Positions 14,722 to 23,297 of a stretch of 48,729 nucleotides of DNA are shown here, one piece after another. The DNA is from Bacteriovorax stolpii (GTDB lineage Bacteria; Bdellovibrionota; Bacteriovoracia; Bacteriovoracales; Bacteriovoracaceae): assembly GCA_945860895.1 (NCBI GenBank), contig CAMASK010000014.1, positions 1 to 48,729 of the forward strand, given 5' to 3'. The notes beneath the pieces were generated by a model. That model ran no database searches. It saw only the letters and a program-made list of their open reading frames with translations, and was not told the DNA's origin. Position 1 is the first letter of the stretch. Each line of letters opens with the position of its first letter. A program made the position numbers and the translations under genes.

Positions 14722-15681
14722 ATGATTAAAAATGATAATGAGATCAGCAACATGGACCTTTTTAACGAAGTGTCCGATCCCACTAACCGGTTCAAATTAA
14801 TTAACAAGTTTGCCACCCGATATATGCCAGAATGGTTTTTACCCATGCTGACAGATTATGCTCGTAATGATTTTTATCGTCTCATGATCAAGCATTCAGT
14901 CAAAGATAAAATCGTCATTGATCTAGGTGCCGGAACCGGTATGTGGACTATTGAATCACTTGCTCAAGGTGCAAAATTTGTTTATGTAATTGAAAAGAAT
15001 CCCGTCTTGATAAATTATTTGCGCTTTATTTTCAAAGATTCTCAAGTAAAAATTTTTCCCAAAGACTTTAAAGATTTAAAACTCGCTGATTTTGACCATG
15101 GTCTTCCGGAAGTTATTACTCACGAGATCTTTAGCAACACGGGGCTAGGGGAGGGTTTGATCAGTGCCTTCCAAAAAGCTAGCGAACTATTTCCAGAAAA
15201 AAATCTCAATCTTATTCCTCGCTATATTTGGGTTGAGGCGCGCATCTCTAAACAGCTCCCCCTCGAGCTTGCTCAGCAAGAAAAAGATCTTTTGCAAGAC
15301 AAAGTGGAAGCCTATTATGAATTGATTCATTCTCTGGGGATCCGAGGATGGGACAATACGAATGGGGTTACATTCGAATCAGACAAACCTATGAATGCTC
15401 TATTTGTGGATCTATTGGAAGTCAGAAAAGATGGTAAATATGCCCTTGATCGCATACCAGTGACTATCACTCCTGGAATGGTTCATAGAATCTATTTGAG
15501 TTTTAAATTTGCCCAAAATCTTGAGGGCCCATTTTTTGATACGGCCTTTGGTCAAAATCACTGGGGAGGCCTGATGGTGGAGTTCTATGCTTCAAAATCA
15601 TTTCCTGTCTCAACAAAATATTTAAAACTAGAACTTGAAGACAACCTCTTATTCAAAAATCCAGTACTTGAGGACGCTTAG
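14722..15681 (+). CDS. PRMT-like SAM-dependent methyltransferase
   Basis: A 319-residue class I methyltransferase. Motif I is VIDLGAGTGMW (65-75) with an acidic residue at 91 (VIEKNP) for the SAM ribose. THEIFSNTGLGEGL (133-146) matches the double-E loop of protein arginine methyltransferases, with Glu135 and Glu144 nine residues apart as in that family. IPRYIWVEARI and a beta-barrel-like second half also fit the PRMT fold. It would methylate arginine or a related nitrogen in the cytoplasm, but the target is unknown. It is a single gene; the start is uncertain because ATG 14722 has no ribosome-binding site and a second ATG lies at 14752. It ends before a shared bidirectional terminator. Confidence 0.78.
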   Translation: MIKNDNEISNMDLFNEVSDPTNRFKLINKFATRYMPEWFLPMLTDYARNDFYRLMIKHSVKDKIVIDLGAGTGMWTIESLAQGAKFVYVIEKNPVLINYLRFIFKDSQVKIFPKDFKDLKLADFDHGLPEVITHEIFSNTGLGEGLISAFQKASELFPEKNLNLIPRYIWVEARISKQLPLELAQQEKDLLQDKVEAYYELIHSLGIRGWDNTNGVTFESDKPMNALFVDLLEVRKDGKYALDRIPVTITPGMVHRIYLSFKFAQNLEGPFFDTAFGQNHWGGLMVEFYASKSFPVSTKYLKLELEDNLLFKNPVLEDA

Positions 15682-15754
15682 ATTTCATAGACTGCACTAC
15701 AATTTCTCCTCTGAATCCAATTGCACTATTTATGCTTTGCTTTTTGTAAGAACA

Positions 15755-15797
15755 TAAAAAAAAAGGCCCGATTGCTCGGGCCTTTCGATTTTTTTAT
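15755..15797. terminator. Bidirectional terminator between the PRMT-like gene and rpsD
   Basis: A perfect 10-bp GC-rich stem (AAAGGCCCGA 15762-15771, TCGGGCCTTT 15776-15785, loop TTGC) has a T-run to its right (15789-15795) and an A-run to its left (15755-15764), so it can end transcription from both converging genes. Confidence 0.93.
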
Positions 15798-16429
15798 TAC
15801 TTAACTTTCCAGTAATATTCAATCACGAGACGTTTTTCAAATGCGAATGGGATATCTTCAGCAAGTGGTTTTGCAACCATCTTCGCTTTCTCTTTCTCAC
15901 CAGAAGCTTCTTTAGTTAAGAAAGCTGGGATTGAAGAAATACGAGGACGAACTTTTGCCTGCAAGTAACTTGCAGATTTTGCGCCTGTATCTGAAATTTC
16001 GATAACGTCACCTGGCTTAACAGTGTAAGCAGGAACGTTAACAGTTTTACCGTTAACTTTAATGTGCTTGTGTGAAACAAGCTGACGAGCGCCCGGAGTT
16101 GACGGTGCCCAGTTAAGACGGAAAACCACGTTATCAAGACGTGATTCAAGATTGATGATCATTGTATCAACCCAAGAAGCTGTTTTAATCTTCTTAGCGT
16201 TCTTTACGTAGTTTCTCATTTGAGATTCACGAAGACCGTAGTTGAACATAACTTTCTGCTTCTCAATCAAACGAACTGTGAAGTCAGAGAGCTTCTTACG
16301 GGCCATACCATGTTGACCTGGACCATAAGGTTTTCTTTCTAAAGCTCCGGCCTTACCAAGACCCGGAAGCTCAACACCCAAGCGGCGTTGAATTTTGAAG
16401 CGCGAGCGCCCCATGTCGATTTTTGCCAT
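15797..16429 (-). CDS. rpsD: 30S ribosomal protein S4
   Basis: A 210-residue S4 with YGPGQHGMARKKLSDF near the N terminus and the S4 RNA-binding domain (LESRLDNVVFRLNWAPSTPGARQLVSHKHI split around 93-122, then VNGKTVNVPAYTVKPGD). The N terminus lacks the four-Cys zinc site (C-minus type). S4 starts 30S assembly by binding 16S rRNA. The gene stands alone here rather than in the rpsM-rpsK-rpsD-rpoA cluster, with its own promoter and a roughly 85-nt leader. AAGGAGAAACTT precedes ATG 16429. Confidence 0.98.
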   Translation of the reverse strand: MAKIDMGRSRFKIQRRLGVELPGLGKAGALERKPYGPGQHGMARKKLSDFTVRLIEKQKVMFNYGLRESQMRNYVKNAKKIKTASWVDTMIINLESRLDNVVFRLNWAPSTPGARQLVSHKHIKVNGKTVNVPAYTVKPGDVIEISDTGAKSASYLQAKVRPRISSIPAFLTKEASGEKEKAKMVAKPLAEDIPFAFEKRLVIEYYWKVK

Positions 16430-16520
16430 AAGTTTCTCCTTTAGGCTTTAGCAGGAAACATTAATATAAATAACTTCTCCTAGAGAGCCTGCATCCTCAC
16501 ATAAGAAAAAGTGTGGAGTA

Positions 16521-16550
16521 GTTATAAGGGAGAGGAGCGGTGTATGACAA
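16521..16550 (-). promoter_or_regulatory. rpsD promoter and leader start
   Basis: On the minus strand, TTGTCA (16550-16545), an 18-nt spacer and TATAAC (16526-16521) predict an RNA start near 16514, about 85 nt before the rpsD start. The leader contains an imperfect stem (CCACAC with GTGAGG) that might serve S4 autoregulation; this is speculative. Confidence 0.55.
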
Positions 16551-16606
16551 GGATTTTCAGGTACATAACGCAAATTTCAATATACCGAGGGAGAAGCAAT
16601 GCGTTG

Positions 16607-17248
16607 CTAGCGTATAATGAGTTTAAATCGAGCATCTGAACTGTGTTTTAAGTTCTTCAAAACTCCATCAGCTTCGTAAAGATCGCGTTTAGTATAACCG
16701 ATGGTGATGTGAGGGAAAAACCACGTAGGATCAAAAGCTGATCTGTCTCCACCCCGGCGAGTGAATTCATACCAAATTTGTTGGCGAATATTGCGCAAAC
16801 CTGCTGAATCAACAATTAAAAAAAAGCTCTCTTCTAGTCTACCTTCAACCCAAGACTTGGCCGAACCTAATCCCAATAGGCTCAGGCGGGAGTCTTGAAT
16901 GTCATATTTTTCAGCAATCGCATTGATCTCTTTCATGGAAAGTTTCACTTTAAGAGCATTATAAAATTCTAACGGGCTCACCACTGTAACGTGGGCTTCA
17001 CCATCAGCATTCCAGGCCTTAAAAAAATCGAGTTTTTTTCCAATGAGGGCTTCAATTTGTGGACGAAGATTTTTTACCGGAGCATAAAGCACATTCATTG
17101 CCAGCGCATTATCATAAGCACCGGGACCTTCATGAGTCACAAATGGCTCTTCATTATTATGATAGATTTCTGTGGGAATTTTTAGATCAATGGTTTGAGC
17201 ACTTACCGTCATGGATAAGATGAAACCAAGAAGGGCCAAGAATTTCAA
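16607..17248 (-). CDS. Exported 2H phosphoesterase-like protein
   Basis: A 213-residue protein with a signal peptide (MKFLALLGFILSMTVSA) and two H-x-T motifs: HVTVVSP (about 86-92) and HITIGYT (about 187-193). This pair defines the 2H phosphoesterase fold, whose members open cyclic nucleotide phosphates or process RNA ends. Export is unusual for this fold. It starts at TTG 17248, only two bases after the ribH stop, with a weak AGGG upstream, so it is likely the last gene of the riboflavin operon. A link to flavin chemistry (for example cleavage of a cyclic flavin phosphate) or to scavenging extracellular nucleotides is only a guess from position. Confidence 0.72.
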   Translation of the reverse strand: MKFLALLGFILSMTVSAQTIDLKIPTEIYHNNEEPFVTHEGPGAYDNALAMNVLYAPVKNLRPQIEALIGKKLDFFKAWNADGEAHVTVVSPLEFYNALKVKLSMKEINAIAEKYDIQDSRLSLLGLGSAKSWVEGRLEESFFLIVDSAGLRNIRQQIWYEFTRRGGDRSAFDPTWFFPHITIGYTKRDLYEADGVLKNLKHSSDARFKLIIR

Positions 17249-17250
17249 AT

Positions 17251-17718
17251 TTATTTACCCTGAAGTTTAGGAATTAAATTCGCCATTTCAATGGCCGCCA
17301 TCGCGCAATCCCAACCTTTGTTGCCAGCTTTTGTTCCAGCGCGCTCTATGGCCTGTTCAATGCTATCCACTGTCAGCACACCAAAAATCACTGGCACGCC
17401 TGTTTTAAGGGCCGCATGTGAGACACCTTTGGCGGCTTCGTTACAAACGATATCATAATGAGAAGTTGAGCCGCGAATAACCGCACCCAAACATATCACA
17501 GCGTCGTATTTTTTTGATTCGGCTAAAGTCATGGCCGCAAGAGGAATTTCAAAAGCACCCGGAACCCAAACTTCATCAATTGAATTAGGATTAATGTCAT
17601 GACGGTTTAAGCAGTCTACTGCTGCACCTAAAAGTTTAGAAGTAATGAACTCGTTAAAACGACCGCAAACGATGGCCACTTTTAATTTTGATGCATTTAA
17701 TGAACCTTCAATTTTCAT
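17251..17718 (-). CDS. ribH: 6,7-dimethyl-8-ribityllumazine synthase
   Basis: A 155-residue lumazine synthase: [50 protein letters not shown] (in parts) and [19 protein letters not shown], with His of SHYD as the catalytic base. It condenses the RibA/RibD-derived ribitylaminouracil with dihydroxybutanone phosphate (from RibB) to lumazine, the penultimate step of riboflavin synthesis, as a cytoplasmic oligomer. It lies 11 nt after ribBA. Confidence 0.97.
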   Translation of the reverse strand: MKIEGSLNASKLKVAIVCGRFNEFITSKLLGAAVDCLNRHDINPNSIDEVWVPGAFEIPLAAMTLAESKKYDAVICLGAVIRGSTSHYDIVCNEAAKGVSHAALKTGVPVIFGVLTVDSIEQAIERAGTKAGNKGWDCAMAAIEMANLIPKLQGK

Positions 17719-17729
17719 ACATGTCTCGC

Positions 17730-18965
17730 TTAATTATTGAGAAGAGTTTGTTTAAGTAAATGACCCATCTTCGTTTTCTTGGTGAAAAGATAAGGACCAT
17801 TCTTACTATTGGCGTCGATCTCTAGGGGAGAGCGCTCAATTTGTTTAAATCCAAGTTTAGTTAAACCTTCAATCTTTTGAGGATTGTTGGTGAGAAGTTT
17901 CATCTGATCCACTTCAAAGTATTTAAGAATCTGAGCTGCCATCGTGTAATCACGATTGTCGACGGCAAATCCTAAATGGAGATTTGCTTCAACTGTATCC
18001 ATGCCCTGATCCTGCAACTGATAAGCACGGACTTTATTAAATAAACCAATACCACGCCCTTCTTGGCGAAGATAAATTATGGCACCACTGCCGGCCTCTT
18101 CAATCGCCTTCATGGAAGCTGCCAGCTGATCTCCACAGTCACAACGATAGCTGCCAAAAATATCACCAGTGAAGCACTCAGAGTGCACACGGATTAAAGT
18201 TCCAGGATTTTTTAAGAGATTCGGTTCACCTTTAATGATCGCCACATGCTCTTGCTTTAATATTTCAGAATGGAAGATATACATCTGGAAATCCCCATTC
18301 TTAGTTGGAAAAGGGATTGATTCAACAGAAGTGATAAGTTCTTCAGTTTGTTTTCTAAAAGATATGAGATCTGCAATGGAGATGACTTTCATATCATGTT
18401 TAAAGGCCAAAGCCTGTAGCTCGGGCAGTCTGGCCATCGAACCATCTTCATTCATGATTTCGCATATGACTCCCACTGGAGCAAAGCCTGCCATCTTAGA
18501 AAGATCAACCGCCGCTTCAGTGTGGCCCTGGCGCTCCAGTACCCCACCATCTTTAGCGATGAGAGGAAAAATATGACCCGGGCGTGAAAAGTCAGTGGCC
18601 GTTGTTTCAGCTTGAGTCAAGATTTTCAAGGTATGAGCACGATCAGAAGCAGAGATGCCGGTAGACACTTTTTCTTTGGCATCAATCGTCACGGTAAAGG
18701 CAGTTCCCATAGAATCAGTGTTGGTGGTCACTTGAAGTGGCAGATCAAATTTTTTTGCAAGTTCCTGAGAAATGGGAGCGCACACCAGGCCCCTGCCTTG
18801 AGTGATCATGAAATTGATCGCTTCCGGAGTCACAACTTCAGCCGCCATAATGAAGTCGCCTTCATTTTCACGATCCAGATCATCAACCACAATAATCATC
18901 TTACCGAGTTTCAAATCACTCAGAGCACTCTCGATAGAATCTAGCGGTCTAATTTCAGTCTTCAT
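17730..18965 (-). CDS. ribBA: Bifunctional dihydroxybutanone-phosphate synthase / GTP cyclohydrolase II
   Basis: A 411-residue fusion. The N-terminal half is DHBP synthase ([17 protein letters not shown] about 26-42; RPGHIFPL). The C-terminal half is GTP cyclohydrolase II with [21 protein letters not shown] (zinc cysteines) and [21 protein letters not shown]. It provides both precursors of the pathway, from ribulose 5-phosphate and GTP. Length and domain order match normal RibBA. The start overlaps the ribE stop by 11 nt, indicating coupled translation in the order ribD-ribE-ribBA-ribH. Confidence 0.97.
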   Translation of the reverse strand: MKTEIRPLDSIESALSDLKLGKMIIVVDDLDRENEGDFIMAAEVVTPEAINFMITQGRGLVCAPISQELAKKFDLPLQVTTNTDSMGTAFTVTIDAKEKVSTGISASDRAHTLKILTQAETTATDFSRPGHIFPLIAKDGGVLERQGHTEAAVDLSKMAGFAPVGVICEIMNEDGSMARLPELQALAFKHDMKVISIADLISFRKQTEELITSVESIPFPTKNGDFQMYIFHSEILKQEHVAIIKGEPNLLKNPGTLIRVHSECFTGDIFGSYRCDCGDQLAASMKAIEEAGSGAIIYLRQEGRGIGLFNKVRAYQLQDQGMDTVEANLHLGFAVDNRDYTMAAQILKYFEVDQMKLLTNNPQKIEGLTKLGFKQIERSPLEIDANSKNGPYLFTKKTKMGHLLKQTLLNN

Positions 18966-19602
18966 ATTTCACATCAAAGAAATTTTTGGCCCATTCCTCG
19001 CGCTTATTATTCTTATCAAAGCGCAGGAAGTTCTCGATATATTTAGCGATCATATCTACCTCGAGATTAAGGTGTTCACCAACTTTTTTTGTGCCGAGTG
19101 TAGTCTTTTCTAATGTATGGGGAATAATGGCCACAGTAAGAGTCTCTGGAGTCAACTTAGCGATAGTTAAACTGATTCCATCAAGAGTGATGGAGCCCTC
19201 AGAAATCATATACTTACGTAAATCGGCAGGAAAATTAACTTCAATCTCCCAATTTTCACCGGTGGTCTTAATTTCTTTAATCTTCCCAAGGGCATTAACG
19301 TGGCCCTGAACAAAATGGCCCCCTAATCGGTCTTGAGGTCGCAAAGATAATTCCAGATTTACCTTATCATTGGGTTTTAAATAACCAATAGATGTCTTTT
19401 GGAGAGTCATATGAATGGCTTGCACCTTGAAGGTATCACCAGAAATTTTTGTGGCAGTTAAGCAGCATCCATTGGTTGCAACCGAATCATCGATTTGAAT
19501 GTCTTTAATTATCTTGGGAGCACGAATCACAAATTCTTTGCCTTCCGTATTTTGAGAAACAGAAACAATGGTTCCAATTTCTTGAATTAAACCTGTGAAC
19601 AT
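18955..19602 (-). CDS. ribE: Riboflavin synthase (alpha chain)
   Basis: A 215-residue protein with the classical start MFTGLIQEIGTI and two lumazine-binding repeats: TNGCCLTAT with GGHFVQGHVNALGKI in the first, and GSITLDGISLTIAKL with IPHTLEKTTLG in the second. It dismutates two lumazines into riboflavin and the ribityl precursor. It lies nine bases after ribD and overlaps ribBA, in the middle of the rib operon. Confidence 0.96.
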   Translation of the reverse strand: MFTGLIQEIGTIVSVSQNTEGKEFVIRAPKIIKDIQIDDSVATNGCCLTATKISGDTFKVQAIHMTLQKTSIGYLKPNDKVNLELSLRPQDRLGGHFVQGHVNALGKIKEIKTTGENWEIEVNFPADLRKYMISEGSITLDGISLTIAKLTPETLTVAIIPHTLEKTTLGTKKVGEHLNLEVDMIAKYIENFLRFDKNNKREEWAKNFFDVKYED

Positions 19603-19611
19603 AAAAATTCC

Positions 19612-20667
19612 TTAGTTTAGCCGACCGCTAATAAGAAGATCACCTTCTAACCAACGGGATTCAATTTGCTTAAGTTGTGGTTTGTTAGCAAGAGCTTCAA
19701 GACCAAAATCACCAAGTGTGTTTTGTCCGCCACCTAAAAAACTAGGATTGAAGAATAAACTAACTCTTTGAACGAGACCTTCTCGCATAAATTCTGTCGC
19801 GAGCCTAGATCCACCCTCTAGAAATAGACTTATGAATTTTCGATCAAATAAATCGCTCATCGCTTCGGATAAATTTTTAATTAAAATGATATTTTCAGAT
19901 GGGAAATTGAAGTCAATTTTATTCTGAGTATAAATTAAAGTCTGATGATTTAATTCATCATTAAAGACGTGAGCATCGGCCGGAAGTTTTCCTGATTTGG
20001 TAAATATAATGCGATAGGGTTGAATCCCTGAGTACTGATTGAGTCTCACATTAAGTTTAGGGTTATCCTTACGAATCGTTTCTGCACCGACAACAATTCC
20101 TTGATGCTCAGAGCGCATTTGATGTACATAATTTCTAGCTGCCGGACCGGTAATCCATTGAGATTCACCACTGGGCAAGGCCGTTTTTCCATCGAGGGAG
20201 CTTGCAAGCTTGAGATGAATAAAGGGTTTTTTATTTCGTTGAGCATGGAAAAAAGCTTCGTTTAAATTTTCACCCAGCTGGGCCAAAATTCCATGTTCTA
20301 CTTCAATTCCTGCCGCTTTTAGTAATTCTACACCCTGACCATTTACTGAGGGGTTGGGGTCTAGATTACAAATGACGACTTTTTTTATCTTTTCAAGAAT
20401 AAGTCTTTGAGCACATGGGGGAGTATGTTTATTTGTATGGCAGCAGGGCTCAAGATTGACATAAATGGTGGCCCCTCCTGGGGATTCGGTACAATTTTTT
20501 AAAGCATCCACTTCTGCATGATCACCACCATACTTATGGTGAAATCCCTCCGCAATAATTCTCCCGTTTTTAACAATCACTGCGCCAACGAGTGGGTTAG
20601 GCCAGGTATGACCTTTACCAAGAGTGGCGAGAGTGAATGTTTTGCGGAGAAAATCTTCGTTATTCAT
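19612..20667 (-). CDS. ribD: Bifunctional riboflavin deaminase/reductase
   Basis: A 351-residue RibD. The N-terminal deaminase has HAEVDAL and PCCHTNKHTPPCAQRL, the His and two Cys that bind zinc plus the catalytic Glu; a C-terminal reductase domain follows (KLASSLDGKTAL, GAETIRKDNPKLNVR, LEGGSRLATEF). It converts the product of GTP cyclohydrolase II in two steps. ATG 20667 is chosen because it begins NNEDFLRKTFTLA as in other RibDs; an extension to 20691 would overlap the upstream gene more. It overlaps the stop of the recombinase-like gene by eight bases, showing that the two are coupled. Confidence 0.95.
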   Translation of the reverse strand: MNNEDFLRKTFTLATLGKGHTWPNPLVGAVIVKNGRIIAEGFHHKYGGDHAEVDALKNCTESPGGATIYVNLEPCCHTNKHTPPCAQRLILEKIKKVVICNLDPNPSVNGQGVELLKAAGIEVEHGILAQLGENLNEAFFHAQRNKKPFIHLKLASSLDGKTALPSGESQWITGPAARNYVHQMRSEHQGIVVGAETIRKDNPKLNVRLNQYSGIQPYRIIFTKSGKLPADAHVFNDELNHQTLIYTQNKIDFNFPSENIILIKNLSEAMSDLFDRKFISLFLEGGSRLATEFMREGLVQRVSLFFNPSFLGGGQNTLGDFGLEALANKPQLKQIESRWLEGDLLISGRLN

Positions 20668-21604
20668 AAGGCTCAAGGTCCTTAAAAACATTTGCGCTTG
20701 GATCTTTTTTTAATTCTTCCAGATAAAGTTCAAGTGAATAGGAAGGAGTCACTCCTAACCATTCTTTCATGGTGGTGTGATTGATATTTTGATTAAGCCA
20801 TTTAAAGATACAGGATTGGCGCAAACTTTTTGCCGTCATATCTGTTTTTGTTTCCTTACGAAGATCTTCAAAAAATAATTCTGTTCCACGTGGAGATAAA
20901 CCTCCAGAGAGAATTTTATAAGGATTAGCATTAAAGAGCAGTTCGGGAATTTCCAGATCTTCACGTTTTAAAAATTGCTGGTACAGGTTTTTATAAAATT
21001 GAAAATCAGCATTAAAAATTGGCGGTAATGGAATGGAGTAAGGATCACGCTTTGGATGCTCTACCATGACTCTAAAGCCTTTGTGATCTTTCAAAATGCT
21101 GGCTAAATGCAATTTGGCCAGATCTGAAACTTTTAGTCCCGCCCCATAAACCAAGTGAAAGATAATGAGATTTCTTGCAGCCACTAGCTGCAACAGTCCA
21201 TCATAGTTTTGAACTCTTTTTTTCAAGATTTGATAAGTTTTTAAGACTTCAGGAAATGGTGTTGGTTTTGGGTTGTCCAAAACCTTTGGCGATACCGCCA
21301 TTTTTTTTAGTGGATTTTCAGGAAATAAATTTTGACTTAGTAAAAAATCAAAAAATAAACGAAGGGCCTGAACTCGTCTTCTAACAGAATTAGGTGAGTC
21401 ATATTTATCAGATAAATACTGAGAATATTCCTGAACCTGAGCGGAACTAAAACTTCTCATTTTTAAATGTTTTTGTTTATCAGTCAGAAAAACATTAAAG
21501 CACTGCAGATCGGCTTTATAATTTTTAACGGTATTAAAACTTTTGCCCTGTATTTGTAGTAGTTTCAAAAATTCTTGTTGTTTATCAATTAAATTGAATT
21601 CCAT
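20660..21604 (-). CDS. Tyrosine recombinase-like protein with altered catalytic residues, first gene of rib operon
   Basis: A 314-residue protein with the two-domain layout of XerC/XerD: an N-terminal SAM-like core-binding domain (FLKLLQIQGKSFNTVKNYKA, then SVRRRVQALRLFFDFLL) and a C-terminal catalytic fold (LVYGAGLKVSDLAKL). Compared with active enzymes, the first Arg is Lys158, the His of H-x-L-R-H is Lys259, the last His there is Gln263, and the His of LGH is Val285. Arg262, a lysine in the hairpin (Lys185) and Tyr294 remain. Strand cleavage is therefore doubtful; it may bind DNA only. It opens the riboflavin operon and overlaps ribD. No clear ribosome-binding site precedes ATG 21604, and a predicted -10 box sits just upstream. 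Confidence 0.85.
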   Translation of the reverse strand: MEFNLIDKQQEFLKLLQIQGKSFNTVKNYKADLQCFNVFLTDKQKHLKMRSFSSAQVQEYSQYLSDKYDSPNSVRRRVQALRLFFDFLLSQNLFPENPLKKMAVSPKVLDNPKPTPFPEVLKTYQILKKRVQNYDGLLQLVAARNLIIFHLVYGAGLKVSDLAKLHLASILKDHKGFRVMVEHPKRDPYSIPLPPIFNADFQFYKNLYQQFLKREDLEIPELLFNANPYKILSGGLSPRGTELFFEDLRKETKTDMTAKSLRQSCIFKWLNQNINHTTMKEWLGVTPSYSLELYLEELKKDPSANVFKDLEPYE

Positions 21605-21607
21605 GGG

Positions 21608-21622
21608 TTCGTATATTACGAA
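21608..21622 (-). promoter_or_regulatory. Palindrome over the start of the rib operon
   Basis: TTCGTA (21608-21613) and TACGAA (21617-21622) are perfect inverted arms with a 3-nt centre. On the minus strand the site contains TAATAT (21618-21613), a likely -10 box, and lies four bases before ATG 21604. It could be an operator controlling the rib operon, and the predicted RNA start leaves almost no leader. Confidence 0.45.
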
Positions 21623-21628
21623 AATCCT

Positions 21629-21658
21629 TTGGACTTGGGAAGCTAAAAAGGCTAGTCT
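21629..21658 (+). promoter_or_regulatory. Promoter of the ABC-F gene
   Basis: TTGGAC (21629-21634), an 18-nt spacer and TAGTCT (21653-21658) predict an RNA start near 21665, giving an 18-nt leader that carries GGAGG before ATG 21683. It is divergent from the rib operon promoter. Confidence 0.45.
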
Positions 21659-21682
21659 AGGCCCTACTTTGGTGGAGGATTC

Positions 21683-23293
21683 ATGATCACAGTTTCAGGC
21701 TTAACAAAGTCTTACGGCGGACAAGTATTATATCAAAACGGTTCTTTTTTTATCGGACCGGGAGAAAAAGTCGGCTTAGTGGGCCCTAATGGTGCCGGTA
21801 AAACTTCATTATTCCGTTTGTTGGTTGGAGAAGAGCGCCCTGATTCGGGTTCAATTAATTACGCTGGTAGTTTGCGTGTTTGTTATTTTTCCCAAAATGT
21901 CGGCGAGCTCAAAGGCCGCAGTGCTTTAGAAGAAGTCATTCATGGAAATCCGCGTTTAGGCTTTTTAAAAACAGAAATTAGTAAAATAGAAAAAGCCCTT
22001 GAAGATGGGGAATATTCTGAAGAATTATTAGAAAAACTTGGTGACTTTCAAACAGAGTTTGAAAAACTAGGTGGCTACGATATTGAGTATCAGGCAGCTG
22101 AAGTTCTTACCGGTTTGGGCGTATTGCCAGAAGCTCATCATCGGCCAGTTGAATCCTTCTCTGGTGGCTGGAAGATGCGAATTGCTTTGGCAAAAGTTCT
22201 GGCGCAAAAGCCAGAATTTATTCTGATGGATGAGCCTACCAACTATCTGGATCTGGAAAGCATTGTTTGGCTTGAGAGCTGGCTTAAGGCTTTTAAGGGT
22301 GCTGTTTTTATGACCAGTCACGACCGAGATTTCTTAAATGGTCTTGTGAAAAAAATTGTAGAAGTTAACCATAAAACCATCACTGTTTACTCTGGTAACT
22401 ATGATTACTATGAAAAAGAAAGAGAGATACGCCGAGAACAACTGGTCGCCAGTAGTGAAAGGCAGCAGGCCATGCTTCAAAAAGAAGAAGAATTTATTGC
22501 CAAATTTGCTGCTCGTGCCTCTCATGCTGCCCAGGTACAATCGAGAGTAAAAAAATTAGACAAGATTGATCGTATCGAAGTTATGCCTGAGGATCAGTCA
22601 ATTAATTTTGAATTTCCTAAACCTCCCCGCTCTGGAAATGATGTGGTTAAGCTGGATAATCTTGCCAAGGTTTATGTCACTCCGGAAGGGAATGAAAAAA
22701 AAGTTTTTGCTCGTGTGACTGGTCTAGTGAAAAGACTTGAGAGGGTTGCAGTCGTGGGCGTAAATGGTGCTGGTAAGTCCACTTTACTAAAAATTATTTC
22801 CGGTTTGGTAGATGCTACTGACGGTAAATCAGAAATTGGCGCGAACGTTCAGTTAGGATACTTTTCTCAATATTCTATGGATGTTTTAAATCCTAATAAG
22901 ACAGCTTTTGAAGAAGTAAGAGATCGGGTGAAAGATAAGTCTGATGGGTACATGAGAAACCTTTTAGCCGCTTTTTTATTTCGTGGTGATGATGTTGATA
23001 AAAAAGTCTCTGTTTTATCTGGTGGTGAAAAATCTCGCTTAATTCTTGCAACTCTACTTACAAATCCATGTAATTTACTCATTCTTGATGAGCCTACCAA
23101 CCATTTGGATATTCGCTCTCGTGAAGTTTTAATTGAAGCCTTAAAAGAATTTGAGGGAACAATCATGATCGTTTCCCACGATAGACACTTTTTAAAACAG
23201 CTTACAACCAAAGTGGCCCAAGTTGATAAAGGGGGAGTGACCTTCTTTGATGGAAGTTATGACGAATATCTGACCAGAACTGGAAATCACTAA
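21683..23293 (+). CDS. ABC-F family ATPase (ribosome-associated type)
   Basis: A 536-residue protein with two ABC ATPase domains and no membrane segment. Domain 1 has GPNGAGKTS (about 34-42), FSGGWKMRIALAKVL and LMDEPTNYLDL. Domain 2 has GVNGAGKST, LSGGEKSRLILATLL and LILDEPTNHLDI. A charged linker with helix-forming repeats (about 243-305) joins them, as in the P-site tRNA interaction motif of ABC-F proteins such as EttA, YbiT and Uup. These act on the ribosome in translation control or antibiotic protection. I cannot assign a subfamily; the long linker resembles YbiT/YdiF types. A single gene with a strong GGAGG, divergent from the rib operon. Confidence 0.93.
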   Translation: MITVSGLTKSYGGQVLYQNGSFFIGPGEKVGLVGPNGAGKTSLFRLLVGEERPDSGSINYAGSLRVCYFSQNVGELKGRSALEEVIHGNPRLGFLKTEISKIEKALEDGEYSEELLEKLGDFQTEFEKLGGYDIEYQAAEVLTGLGVLPEAHHRPVESFSGGWKMRIALAKVLAQKPEFILMDEPTNYLDLESIVWLESWLKAFKGAVFMTSHDRDFLNGLVKKIVEVNHKTITVYSGNYDYYEKEREIRREQLVASSERQQAMLQKEEEFIAKFAARASHAAQVQSRVKKLDKIDRIEVMPEDQSINFEFPKPPRSGNDVVKLDNLAKVYVTPEGNEKKVFARVTGLVKRLERVAVVGVNGAGKSTLLKIISGLVDATDGKSEIGANVQLGYFSQYSMDVLNPNKTAFEEVRDRVKDKSDGYMRNLLAAFLFRGDDVDKKVSVLSGGEKSRLILATLLTNPCNLLILDEPTNHLDIRSREVLIEALKEFEGTIMIVSHDRHFLKQLTTKVAQVDKGGVTFFDGSYDEYLTRTGNH

Positions 23294-23297
23294 ACCG

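Noticed and set aside
21605-21682. FMN riboswitch before the riboflavin genes
   Set aside because: The gap upstream of the first gene of the operon is only 78 nt, contains a divergent promoter, and shows none of the conserved RFN blocks; the junctions inside the operon are overlaps or a few bases long.
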